A DNA stretch of 64,000 nucleotides from Desmonostoc muscorum LEGE 12446. GTDB lineage: Bacteria > Cyanobacteriota > Cyanobacteriia > Cyanobacteriales > Nostocaceae. The position numbers and the translations under genes were made by a program. The stretch is from the NCBI RefSeq assembly GCF_015207005.2, contig NZ_JADEXS020000001.1, positions 3,782,001 through 3,846,000 on the forward strand. The letters run 5' to 3'. Of the stretch, positions 26,707 through 34,716 are shown one piece after another (the first letter of the stretch is position 1; each line of letters begins with the position of its first letter). Below the pieces are notes generated by a model that saw only the letters and a list, made by a program, of their open reading frames with translations, ran no database searches and had not been told where the DNA came from.

Positions 26707-26772
26707 GTGACGACTTATTTCGGTAGTTGGTTTTACGGCTTCTACTTTTGGCCCAGATATGGTTCCGGGTAG
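26707..26772 (+). CDS. Aromatic leader peptide (Phe/Tyr/Trp-rich)
   Basis: A 21-codon frame from GTG to TAG. Ten residues are aromatic: Tyr4, Phe5, Trp8, Phe9, Tyr10, Phe12, Tyr13, Phe14, Trp15 and Tyr18 (core [12 protein letters not shown]). A strong AAGGAG precedes it. The last codons (Gly-Ser-Gly, bases 26761-26769) are at the same time the strand that can pair with the downstream terminator stem, and the stop codon follows at once. Family knowledge: leader peptides rich in the end product's amino acids control trp, phe and his operons by ribosome stalling. The next gene is DAHP synthase, the entry enzyme for all three aromatic amino acids. An upstream in-frame GTG (26623) exists but would span terminator 1. 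It is too short for standard gene callers. Confidence 0.82.
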   Translation: MTTYFGSWFYGFYFWPRYGSG

Positions 26773-26835
26773 ATAGCGTCATGCCAATGAGTCACAACGC
26801 GCCCGGAACTTCTCAAAGGTTCCGGGCTTTTTTTT
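26761..26835 (+). promoter_or_regulatory. Transcription attenuator controlling DAHP synthase
   Basis: Three segments are mutually exclusive. A (GTTCCGGG, 26762-26769, inside the peptide frame) can pair with B (CCCGGAAC, 26802-26809), helped by GCGT/ACGC just inside. B can instead pair with C (GTTCCGGGC, 26819-26827), and C is followed by eight T. A ribosome that reaches the stop codon would cover A and allow B:C termination; a ribosome stalled at the aromatic codons would leave A free and permit A:B read-through. The pairing is seen; the switching is inferred from known attenuators. Confidence 0.75.
26801..26835 (+). terminator. Intrinsic terminator 2 (attenuator)
   Basis: GCCCGGAAC and GTTCCGGGC form nine perfect pairs around a nine-base loop, followed by TTTTTTTT (26828-26835). 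It lies 145 bases before the DAHP synthase start. Confidence 0.85.
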
Positions 26836-26838
26836 AGT

Positions 26839-26963
26839 GGGTATTGGGGATTGGGGACTGGGGACTGGGGACTGGGGACTGTTTTCTTAATACCCAATGC
26901 CCAATACCCAATCCCCAATCCCCAATCCCCAATCCCCAATCCCCAATCCCCAATACCCAATAC
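26839..26963. repeat. STRR heptamer tracts (GGGGACT / CCCCAAT)
   Basis: Four GGGGACT-type units face eight or more CCCCAAT/CCCAATA units; the outer arms GGGTATTGGGGATTGGGG and CCCCAATCCCCAATACCC can pair. The tract separates the attenuator from the DAHP synthase gene and could form a further hairpin in the leader. Confidence 0.88.
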
Positions 26964-26980
26964 TTCAGGAAAATTAAACC

Positions 26981-27853
26981 ATGATTAACGCTAAACTTGC
27001 TGCACAATCTTATCCTAACCACCAGACAATCGTTAAACTTTCAGAAAAAGTGGCTTTCGGCGGCGAAGAATTGGTAATTATCGGCGGCCCCTGTACCGTT
27101 GAAAGCTGGGAACAAATGGAGACAGTGGCACAAAAGCTATCTACTGCATCGGTACAAGCCTTGCGTGGCGGTGTCTACAAACCCCGCACATCCCCCTACG
27201 CCTTTCAGGGTATGGGCGAGTCGGGATTGGAAATTTTGGCAAAGGTACGATCGCACTATAATATGCCTGTTGTCACTGAGGTGATGTCAATTTCCCAAAT
27301 TGAAGCGATCGCCACCCACGCTGATATGCTTCAAGTTGGTAGCCGCAATATGCAAAACTTCGATTTGCTCAAAGCCTTAGGGCAAGCTGGTAAACCGATA
27401 CTACTCAAGCGCGGTTTAGCAGCGACAATTGAAGAATTCGTCATGGCAGCTGAATATATTCTCAGCCACGGCAATCCTGATGTGGTGTTGTGCGAAAGAG
27501 GTATCCGCAGTTTCGATGATTACACCCGCAATGTCCTAGATTTAGGCGCAGTAGCAGCACTCAAACAAATCACTCACCTGCCTGTGATTGTAGATCCTTC
27601 CCATGCCGTAGGTAAACGGGAATTGGTAGCACCTGTAGCTAGAGGTGCGATCGCTTGCGGGGCAGATGGGTTAATAATTGAGTGTCACCCAGAACCAGAA
27701 AAATCGGTTTCTGATGCTCGTCAAGCACTTTCTTTAGAAGATATGGTGCATTTGGTTGATAGTTTAAAGCTTGTAGCAACAGCCGTTGGGCGCAGCATAT
27801 CACAAACAAAAGGGGTGGGTTCTAAACTTACCCCTTTTGTTTGTGCGGCTTGA
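26981..27853 (+). CDS. aroF: 3-deoxy-7-phosphoheptulonate (DAHP) synthase, type I beta (AroF-like)
   Basis: 290 residues. It condenses phosphoenolpyruvate and erythrose 4-phosphate in the first step of the shikimate pathway. Seen: [11 protein letters not shown] (metal-binding Cys), [60 protein letters not shown] and [14 protein letters not shown], which are the motif series of the short KDO8P-synthase-like I-beta group. There is no added chorismate mutase or ACT regulatory domain, so feedback control by a fused domain is absent. That fits transcriptional control by the aromatic leader just upstream. AGGA lies ten bases before the ATG. Confidence 0.95.
   Translation: MINAKLAAQSYPNHQTIVKLSEKVAFGGEELVIIGGPCTVESWEQMETVAQKLSTASVQALRGGVYKPRTSPYAFQGMGESGLEILAKVRSHYNMPVVTEVMSISQIEAIATHADMLQVGSRNMQNFDLLKALGQAGKPILLKRGLAATIEEFVMAAEYILSHGNPDVVLCERGIRSFDDYTRNVLDLGAVAALKQITHLPVIVDPSHAVGKRELVAPVARGAIACGADGLIIECHPEPEKSVSDARQALSLEDMVHLVDSLKLVATAVGRSISQTKGVGSKLTPFVCAA
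27801..27845. repeat. 16-bp perfect inverted repeat spanning the DAHP synthase 3' end
   Basis: CACAAACAAAAGGGGT (27801-27816) and its exact complement (27830-27845) enclose a 13-base loop. Both arms are inside the coding sequence, up to the last three codons, so the C-terminal residues [14 protein letters not shown] are dictated by the hairpin. No T-run follows; it may stabilise the 3' end of the mRNA. Confidence 0.8.
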
Positions 27854-28388
27854 ATAAAATATTAACTTCACTCTCATATACAGGTAAATGAAGTACACAG
27901 GTAGGGGCGCAACATGTTGTGCCCCTACAATTATCTGTACCTCAGGCCTGTTGCAATTTGCTGATAAATAATCAGATATTTGCAATTTAATTATGTTTAA
28001 TATTTTAAAAATGTCACAACATATTCACACCAAAGTCAAACCAGCTTCACAAAAATTTCTCCCTTGAGAGCTAGGCTAAACAATCAATTATTAGTATGCT
28101 AATATTTAGGCTAACTAATATTAAGTTAATCTACTAAAAATTGATTCCAACGATTTTGCGGAAAATGCAATGTCTGGCAACAAACCCTACCCTTTGGGGA
28201 ATGGGTGAAGCTCATTCTGATAATTAATTACTTATTAAAACTAGGCGATCGCTAGTGCAGTCGGCTGATTCTATTAAAACCACTACTTTACCCCTACATA
28301 TCTGTGCTTTCCCTTTCTCCTGATTGTTGATATGCGTTGTTTAATCTCGGTTCAGACGACAAAGCCTTTACCTATAATTGCTCAAAAC
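27854..28388. other. Intergenic region with a palindromic repeat
   Basis: GTAGGGGCGCAACA at 27901-27914 faces TGTTGTGCCCCTAC at 27915-27928, one wobble pair, with no loop. The remaining 400 bases are AT-rich, contain one HIP1-like site near 28245, and hold no recognisable gene. The promoter of the efflux operon must lie here. Confidence 0.65.
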
Positions 28389-29759
28389 ATGCCTCGTTTT
28401 TATCGCTTGATTTCAAGAGGACGGTTATGGCTACTGGTGCTGGGTTTGACCTACTTGTGTGCTGCTTGTAATGCAACTGACGCTCAATCAAGTGGCAAAC
28501 AAGCAGGTAAAAAGCAAGCAGTGCCAGTGGTGGTTGCCACTGCGACTCAAAAAACTATTCCCATACAGCTCTCGGCTACGGGAACAGTGGAAGCATATTC
28601 TACGGTATCTGTCAAGTCACAAGTGGGTGGACAACTTACTGGAGTTTATTTTCAGCAAGGACAGAATGTCAAGAAAGGAGACTTGTTATTTAAAATTGAT
28701 TCCCGTTCCTTGGAAGCAGCGCTGATGCAAGCTAATGCTGCCAAAGCCAAAGATTTGGCGCAGGTGAAACAGGCACAGGCAAATGTGGTGAAAGCGATCG
28801 CCCAAGTCAACCAAGCAAAAGCCAATGTAGCCAAGGATGTTGTCCAAGCCAAAAATGCAGATGTCCAGGCGAAGAGATACAACAGCTTACTCAAGGAAGG
28901 GGCAATCAGTAAAGAACAGGCGGATCAGTTCCAGACGACAGCTGAGGCTCAACGGGCAACAGTCAACGCAGACCAAAATGGAGTAGCAGACGCTCAAGCA
29001 GCCGTCACCGCAGCCCAAGCAGATGTACAAAATGCCAAAGCAGCAGTAGCAGCAGATGAAGCGGCGATCGACAATGCCAAAATCCAGCTTTCCTACAGTT
29101 CCATTTACTCACCAATTACTGGACGCACAAGTAGTCTGAAACTCAATCAAGGCAACTTGGTAGAAGCCAACGCCACCGATCCTTTAATTACCATCAGCCA
29201 AATCCGCCCGATTTACGTCACCTTTTCCATTCCCCAAAGATTGCTGCCAGATTTGAAGAAGTACAGTGCTAACGGCAAGTTAGAAGTCAGTGCCATACCT
29301 CCGAAAGACACAGCGCGTCCGATACGCGGTGAACTCACCTTTGTTGATAGCGGACTCAATACCCAAACAGGCACAATTCAACTTAAAGCCACCTTTGCCA
29401 ACACAGACGATCGCCTAGTTCCAGGGCAGTTTGTCAACGTAGTCCTCAAGCTCAGCGAACAACCGAATATGATAACCGTGCCTTCCCAAGCCATACAAAC
29501 TGGACAGCAAGGACAGTTTGTATTTCTAGTCAAACCCGACAAAACAGTAGAAATGCGTCCAGTTACCGTAGGCGACACCATTGGCAACGAAACGGCAATC
29601 AAACAAGGGTTGCAACCAGGTGAGCAAATCGTCACCGATGGACAATTTAACTTAGTACCCGGTGCGACAGTGCAGGTGAAGCCGGAGGTAGGGAGCGGAG
29701 GGGCAGGGGAGCAGGGGGGCGGAGGGGCAGGGGACGCAGGGGACGCAGGGGGAGAATAA
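28389..29759 (+). CDS. RND efflux periplasmic adaptor (membrane fusion protein)
   Basis: 456 residues from ATG 28389 (an in-frame ATG at 28332 would add 19). The N-terminus has a lipoprotein signal with LCAAC as lipobox. Then come the biotinyl-lipoyl half (VSVKSQVGGQLTGVYFQQGQNVKKGDLLF), a long Ala/Gln-rich alpha-hairpin (about 110-225), the second lipoyl half (SSIYSPITGRTSSLKLNQGNLV) and beta-barrel/MP domains. It links an inner-membrane RND pump to an outer-membrane channel. The last 17 or so residues (Gly/Ala/Asp-rich, GAGDAGDAGG) are encoded by GGGGACGCA-type intergenic repeats that have run into the reading frame. It is followed by the RND pump gene after 68 bases. Confidence 0.92.
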   Translation: MPRFYRLISRGRLWLLVLGLTYLCAACNATDAQSSGKQAGKKQAVPVVVATATQKTIPIQLSATGTVEAYSTVSVKSQVGGQLTGVYFQQGQNVKKGDLLFKIDSRSLEAALMQANAAKAKDLAQVKQAQANVVKAIAQVNQAKANVAKDVVQAKNADVQAKRYNSLLKEGAISKEQADQFQTTAEAQRATVNADQNGVADAQAAVTAAQADVQNAKAAVAADEAAIDNAKIQLSYSSIYSPITGRTSSLKLNQGNLVEANATDPLITISQIRPIYVTFSIPQRLLPDLKKYSANGKLEVSAIPPKDTARPIRGELTFVDSGLNTQTGTIQLKATFANTDDRLVPGQFVNVVLKLSEQPNMITVPSQAIQTGQQGQFVFLVKPDKTVEMRPVTVGDTIGNETAIKQGLQPGEQIVTDGQFNLVPGATVQVKPEVGSGGAGEQGGGGAGDAGDAGGE

Positions 29760-29827
29760 CTCTTAACTCCTCACTCCTAACTCCTCACTCCTAACTCCTC
29801 ACTCCCAACTCTTAACTCCTAACTAAG
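29688..29827. repeat. G-rich tandem repeats entering the adaptor 3' end, then CTAACTC repeats
   Basis: GGGGCAGGGGAGCAGGGG-type units cover the final codons of the adaptor (29697-29759). They are followed by ACTCCTCACTCCTAACTCCT units that fill the spacer up to the pump start. Confidence 0.85.
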
Positions 29828-32800
29828 ATGAACATTTCCCAGCTATTCATCCGCCGTCCAATCATGACAACCCTAGTGATGGTTGGCATTTTAATATTTG
29901 GGCTGATGAGTTACCAACAGTTACCTGTTAGTGACTTGCCCAATGTGGATTATCCGACACTCCAGGTAACGGCTAATCTGCCTGGAGCCAGTCCAGAAAC
30001 GATGGCTTCTTCTGTTGCAACTCCTTTAGAACAGCAGTTTTCTAGCATCGCCGGATTGAGTTCAATGAACTCTACCAGCTCTTTGGGTAGCGCCCAAATT
30101 ACGCTGCAATTCGACCTCAATCGGGATATTGACGGGGCAGCACAGGATGTGCAGTCTGCTATTTCTAAAGCAGCAAGGCAGTTGCCGACTAATATGCCCA
30201 ATCCCCCTTCTTTTCGCAAAGTCAATCCGGCAGATCAACCAGTCCTCTACATTTCTTTAAATTCATCTATTTTGCCGCTTTCAACTGTAGATAAGTACGG
30301 CGAAACACTGTTGGCACAACGTCTGTCAATGGTGGATGGGGTGGCGCAAGTGCAAGTGTACGGTTCCCAAAAGTACGCGGTACGGATTCAGCTCGATCCG
30401 GAATCATTGAGTGCTAAAGGCATAGGAATCGATGAAGTAGCAACTGCGATCGCTAACGGAAATGTTAACCTACCAACCGGCACACTTTACGGGCAGCAAC
30501 AGAATTCTACAATTCAAGCAAATGGTCAACTCAATGATGCTGCTAGCTATCGCTCCCTAGCTGTAACTTATCAAAACGGCGCACCTGTGCAGCTAGGTGA
30601 ACTCGGTCAAGTGCTGGACAGCGTGGAAAATGATAAGATTGCCAGCTGGTATTTTCCTACAAAGACAGGGAATAGGGAGCAGGGAGTAGAAAGTAGGGGA
30701 GCAAGAGAGAAATCTTCAATCCAAAATCCAAAATCTAAAATCCAAAATTCTAGCGTGCGGGCGATCGTTCTGGCAATTCAACGCCAACCGGGAACTAATA
30801 CCGTCCAAGTGGTGGATGCAATTAAGAAACTGCTACCCACCTTCCAAAAACAGATTCCGGCAGCTGTGAACATGAATATTCTCTACGATCGCTCCCAATC
30901 AATTCGGGAATCGGTAGATGATGTACAATTCACGCTGTTGCTCACCATCGCTTTGGTAGTACTAGTAATCTTTCTATTTCTTCGCAATATCTCCGCTACA
31001 GTCATTCCCAGTTTGGCAGTACCGCTGTCAATTGTTGCGACCTTTGCAGTTATGCTGGTGCTGCGCTTTTCACTCGATAACCTGTCGCTGATGGCATTAA
31101 CTTTATCAGTCGGTTTCGTGGTGGATGATGCTGTAGTCATGCTAGAAAATATTGTCCGCCACATGGAGATGGGTGAGAGCCGCATGGAAGCAGCTTTAAA
31201 TGGTTCTAGAGAAATTGGTTTCACAATTTTATCAATGACCATTTCCTTGGTAGCAGTATTTATCCCTGTGCTGTTCATGGAAGGCATTTTGGGGCGACTG
31301 TTCCGTGAGTTTGCCATTACCATCAGCGTTGCCATCTTGGTTTCTGGCGTCATTTCCCTCAGCTTAACGCCAATGCTGTGTTCCAGATTCTTGCGTCCAC
31401 CGCATCATCAGGGGGATGAGGGAGCAGGGAAGGCAGGGGAAGCAGGGGAGGCAGGGGAGGCAGGGGGAGAAATAAACAATTCCCAAATCCAAAATCCAAA
31501 ATCTAAAATCCAAAATTTCCAGACTCGTCTCTACAATATTTCGGAAAGTTTCTTTGATTTGTTGTTGGGGGGATACGATTGGAGTTTGAAGAAGTCGCTG
31601 AAGTATCACCAGACAACGATGGTGATTTCGGGGGCGATTCTTTTAGCGACAGTCTATCTATTTATAGTTGTGCCTAAGGGATTTGTTCCTAATGCTGATG
31701 TTGGACAAATCACTGCAACCACTCAAGCATCGGAGGATATCTCCTTTGATGAAATGGTAAAGCATCAACAGGCTGTAGCTGCGATCGCTTACCGCGATCC
31801 TAATATTGATTCCATCAACTCCAGCGTCGGGGCTGGAGGACCAAATGCTTCTGCCAACAGCGGACGACTTTTAATCGAACTCAAGCCCCGCCATGAGCGC
31901 CATCTCAGTGCTGATGAAATAGTGGAGGAACTCCGACCGAAGTTGTCAACTGTCCCTGGAATCAAAGTTTTCTTGCAAAATCCTCCTGCTATTAATATTG
32001 GTGGACAACAGACAAAAGCGCAGTATCAATTTACTCTCCAAAGTCCCAATATTCAAGAGCTTTACCAATACGCCCCACTTCTGGAAAATCAACTCCGCAA
32101 TCTGTCAGAATTGCAAGATGTCAACAGTGACTTACAAATCAAAAATCCCCAAGTCAAAGTAGACATTAACCGTGACCAAGCTTCCGCTTTCGGTTTGACT
32201 GCTAATCAAATTGAAACTGCCCTGAGTAATGCCTACGGCACTCGCCAAGTTTCCACCATCTACGCCTCCGATAGCCAGTATCAAGTGATTATGGGCGTGG
32301 AACCAAAATATCAACAAAATTCCAATGCCTTAGATTTGCTCTCAGTTCGTGCCCCCAATGGACAACTTGTACCTCTCAATGCTGTAGCAACTTTGACCAA
32401 GGATGTAGGGCCACTAACTATTAACCACAAAGGGCAGCTAGCTTCTGTCACGTTCTCTTTTAATCTCAAGCCAGGAATATCACTAAGTAATGTCACCCCA
32501 AAAATTGAACAACTTGCCCGTAAAACACTACCAGCTACTATCAGTACAGCCTTTCAAGGTTCAGCGCAGGCGTTCCAGTCTTCAATTCAGGGTTTAGGAT
32601 TGCTACTATTGGTTGCCATCTTGGTAATTTATATTGTGTTGGGCATTCTCTACGAGAACTTCATTCACCCACTGACCATCCTTTCTAGCTTACCCTCCGC
32701 TGGATTTGGGGCAGTACTAACTTTGTTGCTGTTTCATGTTGACTTGAATATTTACGCCTTCGTGGGCATTATTTTGCTGGTTGGCATTGTCAAGAAAAAT

Positions 32801-33115
32801 GGGATCATGATGGTTGACTTTGCGATCGCAGCTCGTCAAGAAGGCAAGACACCTTATGATGCCATTTATCAAGCCTGCTTGGTGAGATTCCGCCCAATCA
32901 TGATGACCACAATGGCAGCACTCATGGGCACATTACCCATCGCCCTTGGTTTGGGAGCCGGAGCAGATACACGCCGTCCCCTTGGTTTAGCTGTAGTTGG
33001 CGGGTTAGTGTTCTCGCAATTCCTCACACTTTATTTAACGCCGGTTTTCTACACTTACATGGAGTCTTTGCAAACAAGGTTTCAAAAGCACAACTGGCGC
33101 AAACAGGCAATATAA
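29828..33115 (+). CDS. RND (HAE1/AcrB-like) efflux pump
   Basis: 1095 residues, longer than the usual 1030-1060. The start IRRPIMTTLVMVGILIFGLMSYQQLPVSDLPNVDYPT (written here only as the family pattern IRRP ... LPVSDLP) marks TM1 and the first porter loop. TM4 has the proton-relay acidic pair GFVVDDAVVMLEN, and later VGIVKKNGIMMVDFA and FRPIMMTTMAALMG are conserved. It is a proton-driven inner-membrane exporter working with the adaptor upstream; no outer-membrane gene is nearby. Two segments do not belong to the family: residues of about 278-310 and 526-566, both translated from intergenic-type repeats inserted in frame. Substrate is unknown. Confidence 0.93.
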   Translation: MNISQLFIRRPIMTTLVMVGILIFGLMSYQQLPVSDLPNVDYPTLQVTANLPGASPETMASSVATPLEQQFSSIAGLSSMNSTSSLGSAQITLQFDLNRDIDGAAQDVQSAISKAARQLPTNMPNPPSFRKVNPADQPVLYISLNSSILPLSTVDKYGETLLAQRLSMVDGVAQVQVYGSQKYAVRIQLDPESLSAKGIGIDEVATAIANGNVNLPTGTLYGQQQNSTIQANGQLNDAASYRSLAVTYQNGAPVQLGELGQVLDSVENDKIASWYFPTKTGNREQGVESRGAREKSSIQNPKSKIQNSSVRAIVLAIQRQPGTNTVQVVDAIKKLLPTFQKQIPAAVNMNILYDRSQSIRESVDDVQFTLLLTIALVVLVIFLFLRNISATVIPSLAVPLSIVATFAVMLVLRFSLDNLSLMALTLSVGFVVDDAVVMLENIVRHMEMGESRMEAALNGSREIGFTILSMTISLVAVFIPVLFMEGILGRLFREFAITISVAILVSGVISLSLTPMLCSRFLRPPHHQGDEGAGKAGEAGEAGEAGGEINNSQIQNPKSKIQNFQTRLYNISESFFDLLLGGYDWSLKKSLKYHQTTMVISGAILLATVYLFIVVPKGFVPNADVGQITATTQASEDISFDEMVKHQQAVAAIAYRDPNIDSINSSVGAGGPNASANSGRLLIELKPRHERHLSADEIVEELRPKLSTVPGIKVFLQNPPAINIGGQQTKAQYQFTLQSPNIQELYQYAPLLENQLRNLSELQDVNSDLQIKNPQVKVDINRDQASAFGLTANQIETALSNAYGTRQVSTIYASDSQYQVIMGVEPKYQQNSNALDLLSVRAPNGQLVPLNAVATLTKDVGPLTINHKGQLASVTFSFNLKPGISLSNVTPKIEQLARKTLPATISTAFQGSAQAFQSSIQGLGLLLLVAILVIYIVLGILYENFIHPLTILSSLPSAGFGAVLTLLLFHVDLNIYAFVGIILLVGIVKKNGIMMVDFAIAARQEGKTPYDAIYQACLVRFRPIMMTTMAALMGTLPIALGLGAGADTRRPLGLAVVGGLVFSQFLTLYLTPVFYTYMESLQTRFQKHNWRKQAI
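30661..30753. repeat. Repeat insertion 1 inside the RND pump gene
   Basis: AGGGAATAGGGAGCAGGGAG-type units followed by ATCCAAAATCCAAAATC-type units are inserted in frame between SWYF and RAIVLAIQRQPG, giving residues such as REQGVESRGAREKSS and IQNPKSKIQNS. The site falls in the first periplasmic porter loop. Confidence 0.88.
31408..31523. repeat. Repeat insertion 2 inside the RND pump gene
   Basis: GGGGAGGCA-type units followed by ATCCAAAATCCAAAATC-type units lie in frame after LCSRFLRPPHH, giving GEAGEAGEAGG and IQNPKSKIQNF. The site falls in the cytoplasmic loop between TM6 and TM7. The repeat types are the same as those found between genes. Confidence 0.88.
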
Positions 33116-33158
33116 TTCGTAGGACATTTTCCACCCAGTTTTAAACTTTCCTCACAAA

Positions 33159-33221
33159 GACGCGATAAATCGCCGTCTCTACAAAGAATTGATTGTTGTA
33201 GAGACGGCGATTTATCGCGTC
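33159..33221. repeat. 26-bp perfect inverted repeat (GACGCGATAAATCGCC family)
   Basis: The arm at 33159-33184 and its exact complement at 33196-33221 enclose 11 bases, 43 bases after the RND stop. It is the most complete copy in the window of a family also present at 11341-11520, 21127, 21320, 50163 and 52855. It may act as an mRNA 3' hairpin. Confidence 0.88.
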
Positions 33222-33291
33222 TATTGCCTTAACCGAACAGTATTGCGAGTAAGGTAGTTTTAGTTAGGACAAGCACATTTACCTGTATTTC

Positions 33292-33690
33292 TTGGAAGCA
33301 GAAGTTACAAAAGCCTTGGCAGAAGCTGCTACAGCCTGCGCGAAACACCGAAACGTGAAGGCAGAAGTTACAAAAGCCTTGGCAGAAGCTGCTACAGCCT
33401 GCGCGAAACACCGAAACGTGAAGGCAGAAGTTACAAAAGCCTTGGCAGAAGCTGCTACAGCCTGCGCGAAACACCGAAACGTGAAGGCAGAAGTTACAAA
33501 AGCCTTGGCAGAAGCTGCTACAGCCTGCGCGAAACACCGAAACGTGAAGGCGGAAGCTACTACAGTCAAGGCGGAAGCTGCTACAGCCTACGCGAAACAC
33601 CGAAACGTGAAGGCGGAAGTTACTACAGTCAAGGCGGAAGCTGCTACAGTCAAGGCAAAACAGATAAATTTGTCAGTATATGAAGGTTAA
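33292..33690 (+). CDS. Possible Ala/Lys-rich 21-residue repeat protein
   Basis: The frame over the 63-bp array encodes 132 residues with unit VKAEVTKALAEAATACAKHRN repeated four times (21 residues, three heptads) and then two diverged units with TTVKAEAAT. The composition would favour an amphipathic helix or coiled coil. The start is TTG with no ribosome site, and the other strand is open as well, so coding status is uncertain. The downstream unit divergence keeps the frame open, which is weak evidence for translation. Confidence 0.3.
   Translation: MEAEVTKALAEAATACAKHRNVKAEVTKALAEAATACAKHRNVKAEVTKALAEAATACAKHRNVKAEVTKALAEAATACAKHRNVKAEATTVKAEAATAYAKHRNVKAEVTTVKAEAATVKAKQINLSVYEG
33298..33655. 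repeat. 63-bp tandem repeat array (5 units plus a partial)
   Basis: Units start at 33298, 33361, 33424 and 33487 (nearly identical), then 33550 (diverged) and 33613 (partial). Each is 63 bp, a multiple of three, so frames stay open on both strands. There are no unique spacers, so it is not a CRISPR array. Confidence 0.93.
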
Positions 33691-33884
33691 GGGTTACTTT
33701 TACCCTTATTTCTATCTAGCTTTTCCTGGATAGCTTCTCTGCAAAACTCAGGAGGATCATCTTGTTGCTGCACCGCTTCCTTCATTTCCTTAGTCATACG
33801 TATATTCATTTTCTCGGTCAATGGTTTGTCTCTAGTTGACCTAATTGGCTCAAAATTCTGTGGATTACCTTTGGGATTGGGCAT
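33687..33884 (-). CDS. Small ribbon-helix-helix-like protein
   Basis: 65 residues. The second half MNIRMTKEMKEAVQQQDDPPEFCREAIQEKLDR has the strand-helix-helix pattern of Arc/MetJ-type DNA-binding proteins and small antitoxins, with a basic N-terminal arm (MPNPKGNPQ). No toxin gene is adjacent, and no ribosome site is obvious. Antitoxin or plasmid-type regulator are both possible. The call rests on a short pattern only. Confidence 0.45.
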   Translation of the reverse strand: MPNPKGNPQNFEPIRSTRDKPLTEKMNIRMTKEMKEAVQQQDDPPEFCREAIQEKLDRNKGKSNP

Positions 33885-34007
33885 TGTTGAGAGATATAAA
33901 TATAGCTTGATTCTTTTGGAAGCAAAGGAATAGAGTTTTTAATCGGTGGTGTTTTCATCCTGACAAATGGTTCACCACCGATACCACTTTTGAGAAATGG
34001 TAATTCC

Positions 34008-34385
34008 ATGTTTACACGATCGCAACTTGAAATCAAAACCATCCCAGAGTTACGTGACTTATGTCGTCAATACGGTATCAAGCCAACAGGTAATCCTGGT
34101 TACAAAGTTTCCTACATCACATCTTTGCTGGTATTTCCCCAAATAGCATTACAACAGTTAAGACAAGGAAAAGGATTAAAATCTCCTGGTTTGGCTGTTA
34201 TCCAGTTTTTAGAGGGAGTGACAGATGAGATGAACTCACCCACTGATGAACAAGCAGCACTCATCAAAATCGCAATGGAAGGAAAAAGAATGAATTATCA
34301 AGATAGGTATGACCAAGAGAATTTGCTGAACTTACACAAAGCAAAAATTCACTTGGAAATGGCTATTGGATTACTCAGTCAGTAA
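34008..34385 (+). CDS. Small protein with SAP-like N-terminal domain
   Basis: 125 residues from ATG 34008 (a TTG at 33990 is in frame). Residues of about 3-36 (SQLEIKTIPELRDLCRQYGI ... KVSYITSLL) have the two-helix pattern L-x-x-L-x-x-x-C/G of a SAP nucleic-acid-binding motif. The rest is helical without known motifs. A terminator follows. The function is unknown; binding of DNA or RNA is inferred from the SAP pattern. Confidence 0.55.
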   Translation: MFTRSQLEIKTIPELRDLCRQYGIKPTGNPGYKVSYITSLLVFPQIALQQLRQGKGLKSPGLAVIQFLEGVTDEMNSPTDEQAALIKIAMEGKRMNYQDRYDQENLLNLHKAKIHLEMAIGLLSQ

Positions 34386-34411
34386 AGTTAATTTTTAATC
34401 GCTAACTTTTG

Positions 34412-34441
34412 ACTCCCTTCATTCTGGACGGGAGTTTTTTT
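34412..34441 (+). terminator. Intrinsic terminator after the SAP-like gene
   Basis: ACTCCC (34412-34417) pairs with GGGAGT (34430-34435), followed by TTTTTT. It is a short stem with a T-tract, 27 bases after the stop. Confidence 0.65.
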
Positions 34442-34716
34442 GTATTACGATTATTTTTGATAGTTTAGCTTGGTTAATTTTACCATGATGGCGATCGCCA
34501 AGGTTGGGTAGTTGGTGCGATCGTCAATCCACAGTCCCCAAACATCAAAAATCTGTGGCGTGAAACTTCAGAGTGTGAGAAGTAAAATATTCCATACAAG
34601 AGCTAGGTTTACAAATATCAAAAATTGATTAACCAAGTTTAAATACTTGTTAACACAGTCCAAAGGTAGATTCATCCATTTTTAACTCTCCCCATTCCCC
34701 ACTCCCCTAAATTACT
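34442..34716. other. Intergenic region before the Uma2 gene
   Basis: AT-rich, with two HIP1-like half-sites near 34490-34522 and a CCCCATTCCCCACTCCCC tract at about 34688-34706. No gene is seen. Confidence 0.5.

Noticed and set aside
26623..26772. 49-codon version of the aromatic leader starting at an upstream GTG
   Set aside because: It would read through terminator 1 and lacks a good ribosome site; the AAGGAG at 26692 favours the 21-codon form.
33298..33655. Array of direct repeats as a CRISPR
   Set aside because: Units abut without unique spacers and no cas genes are near.
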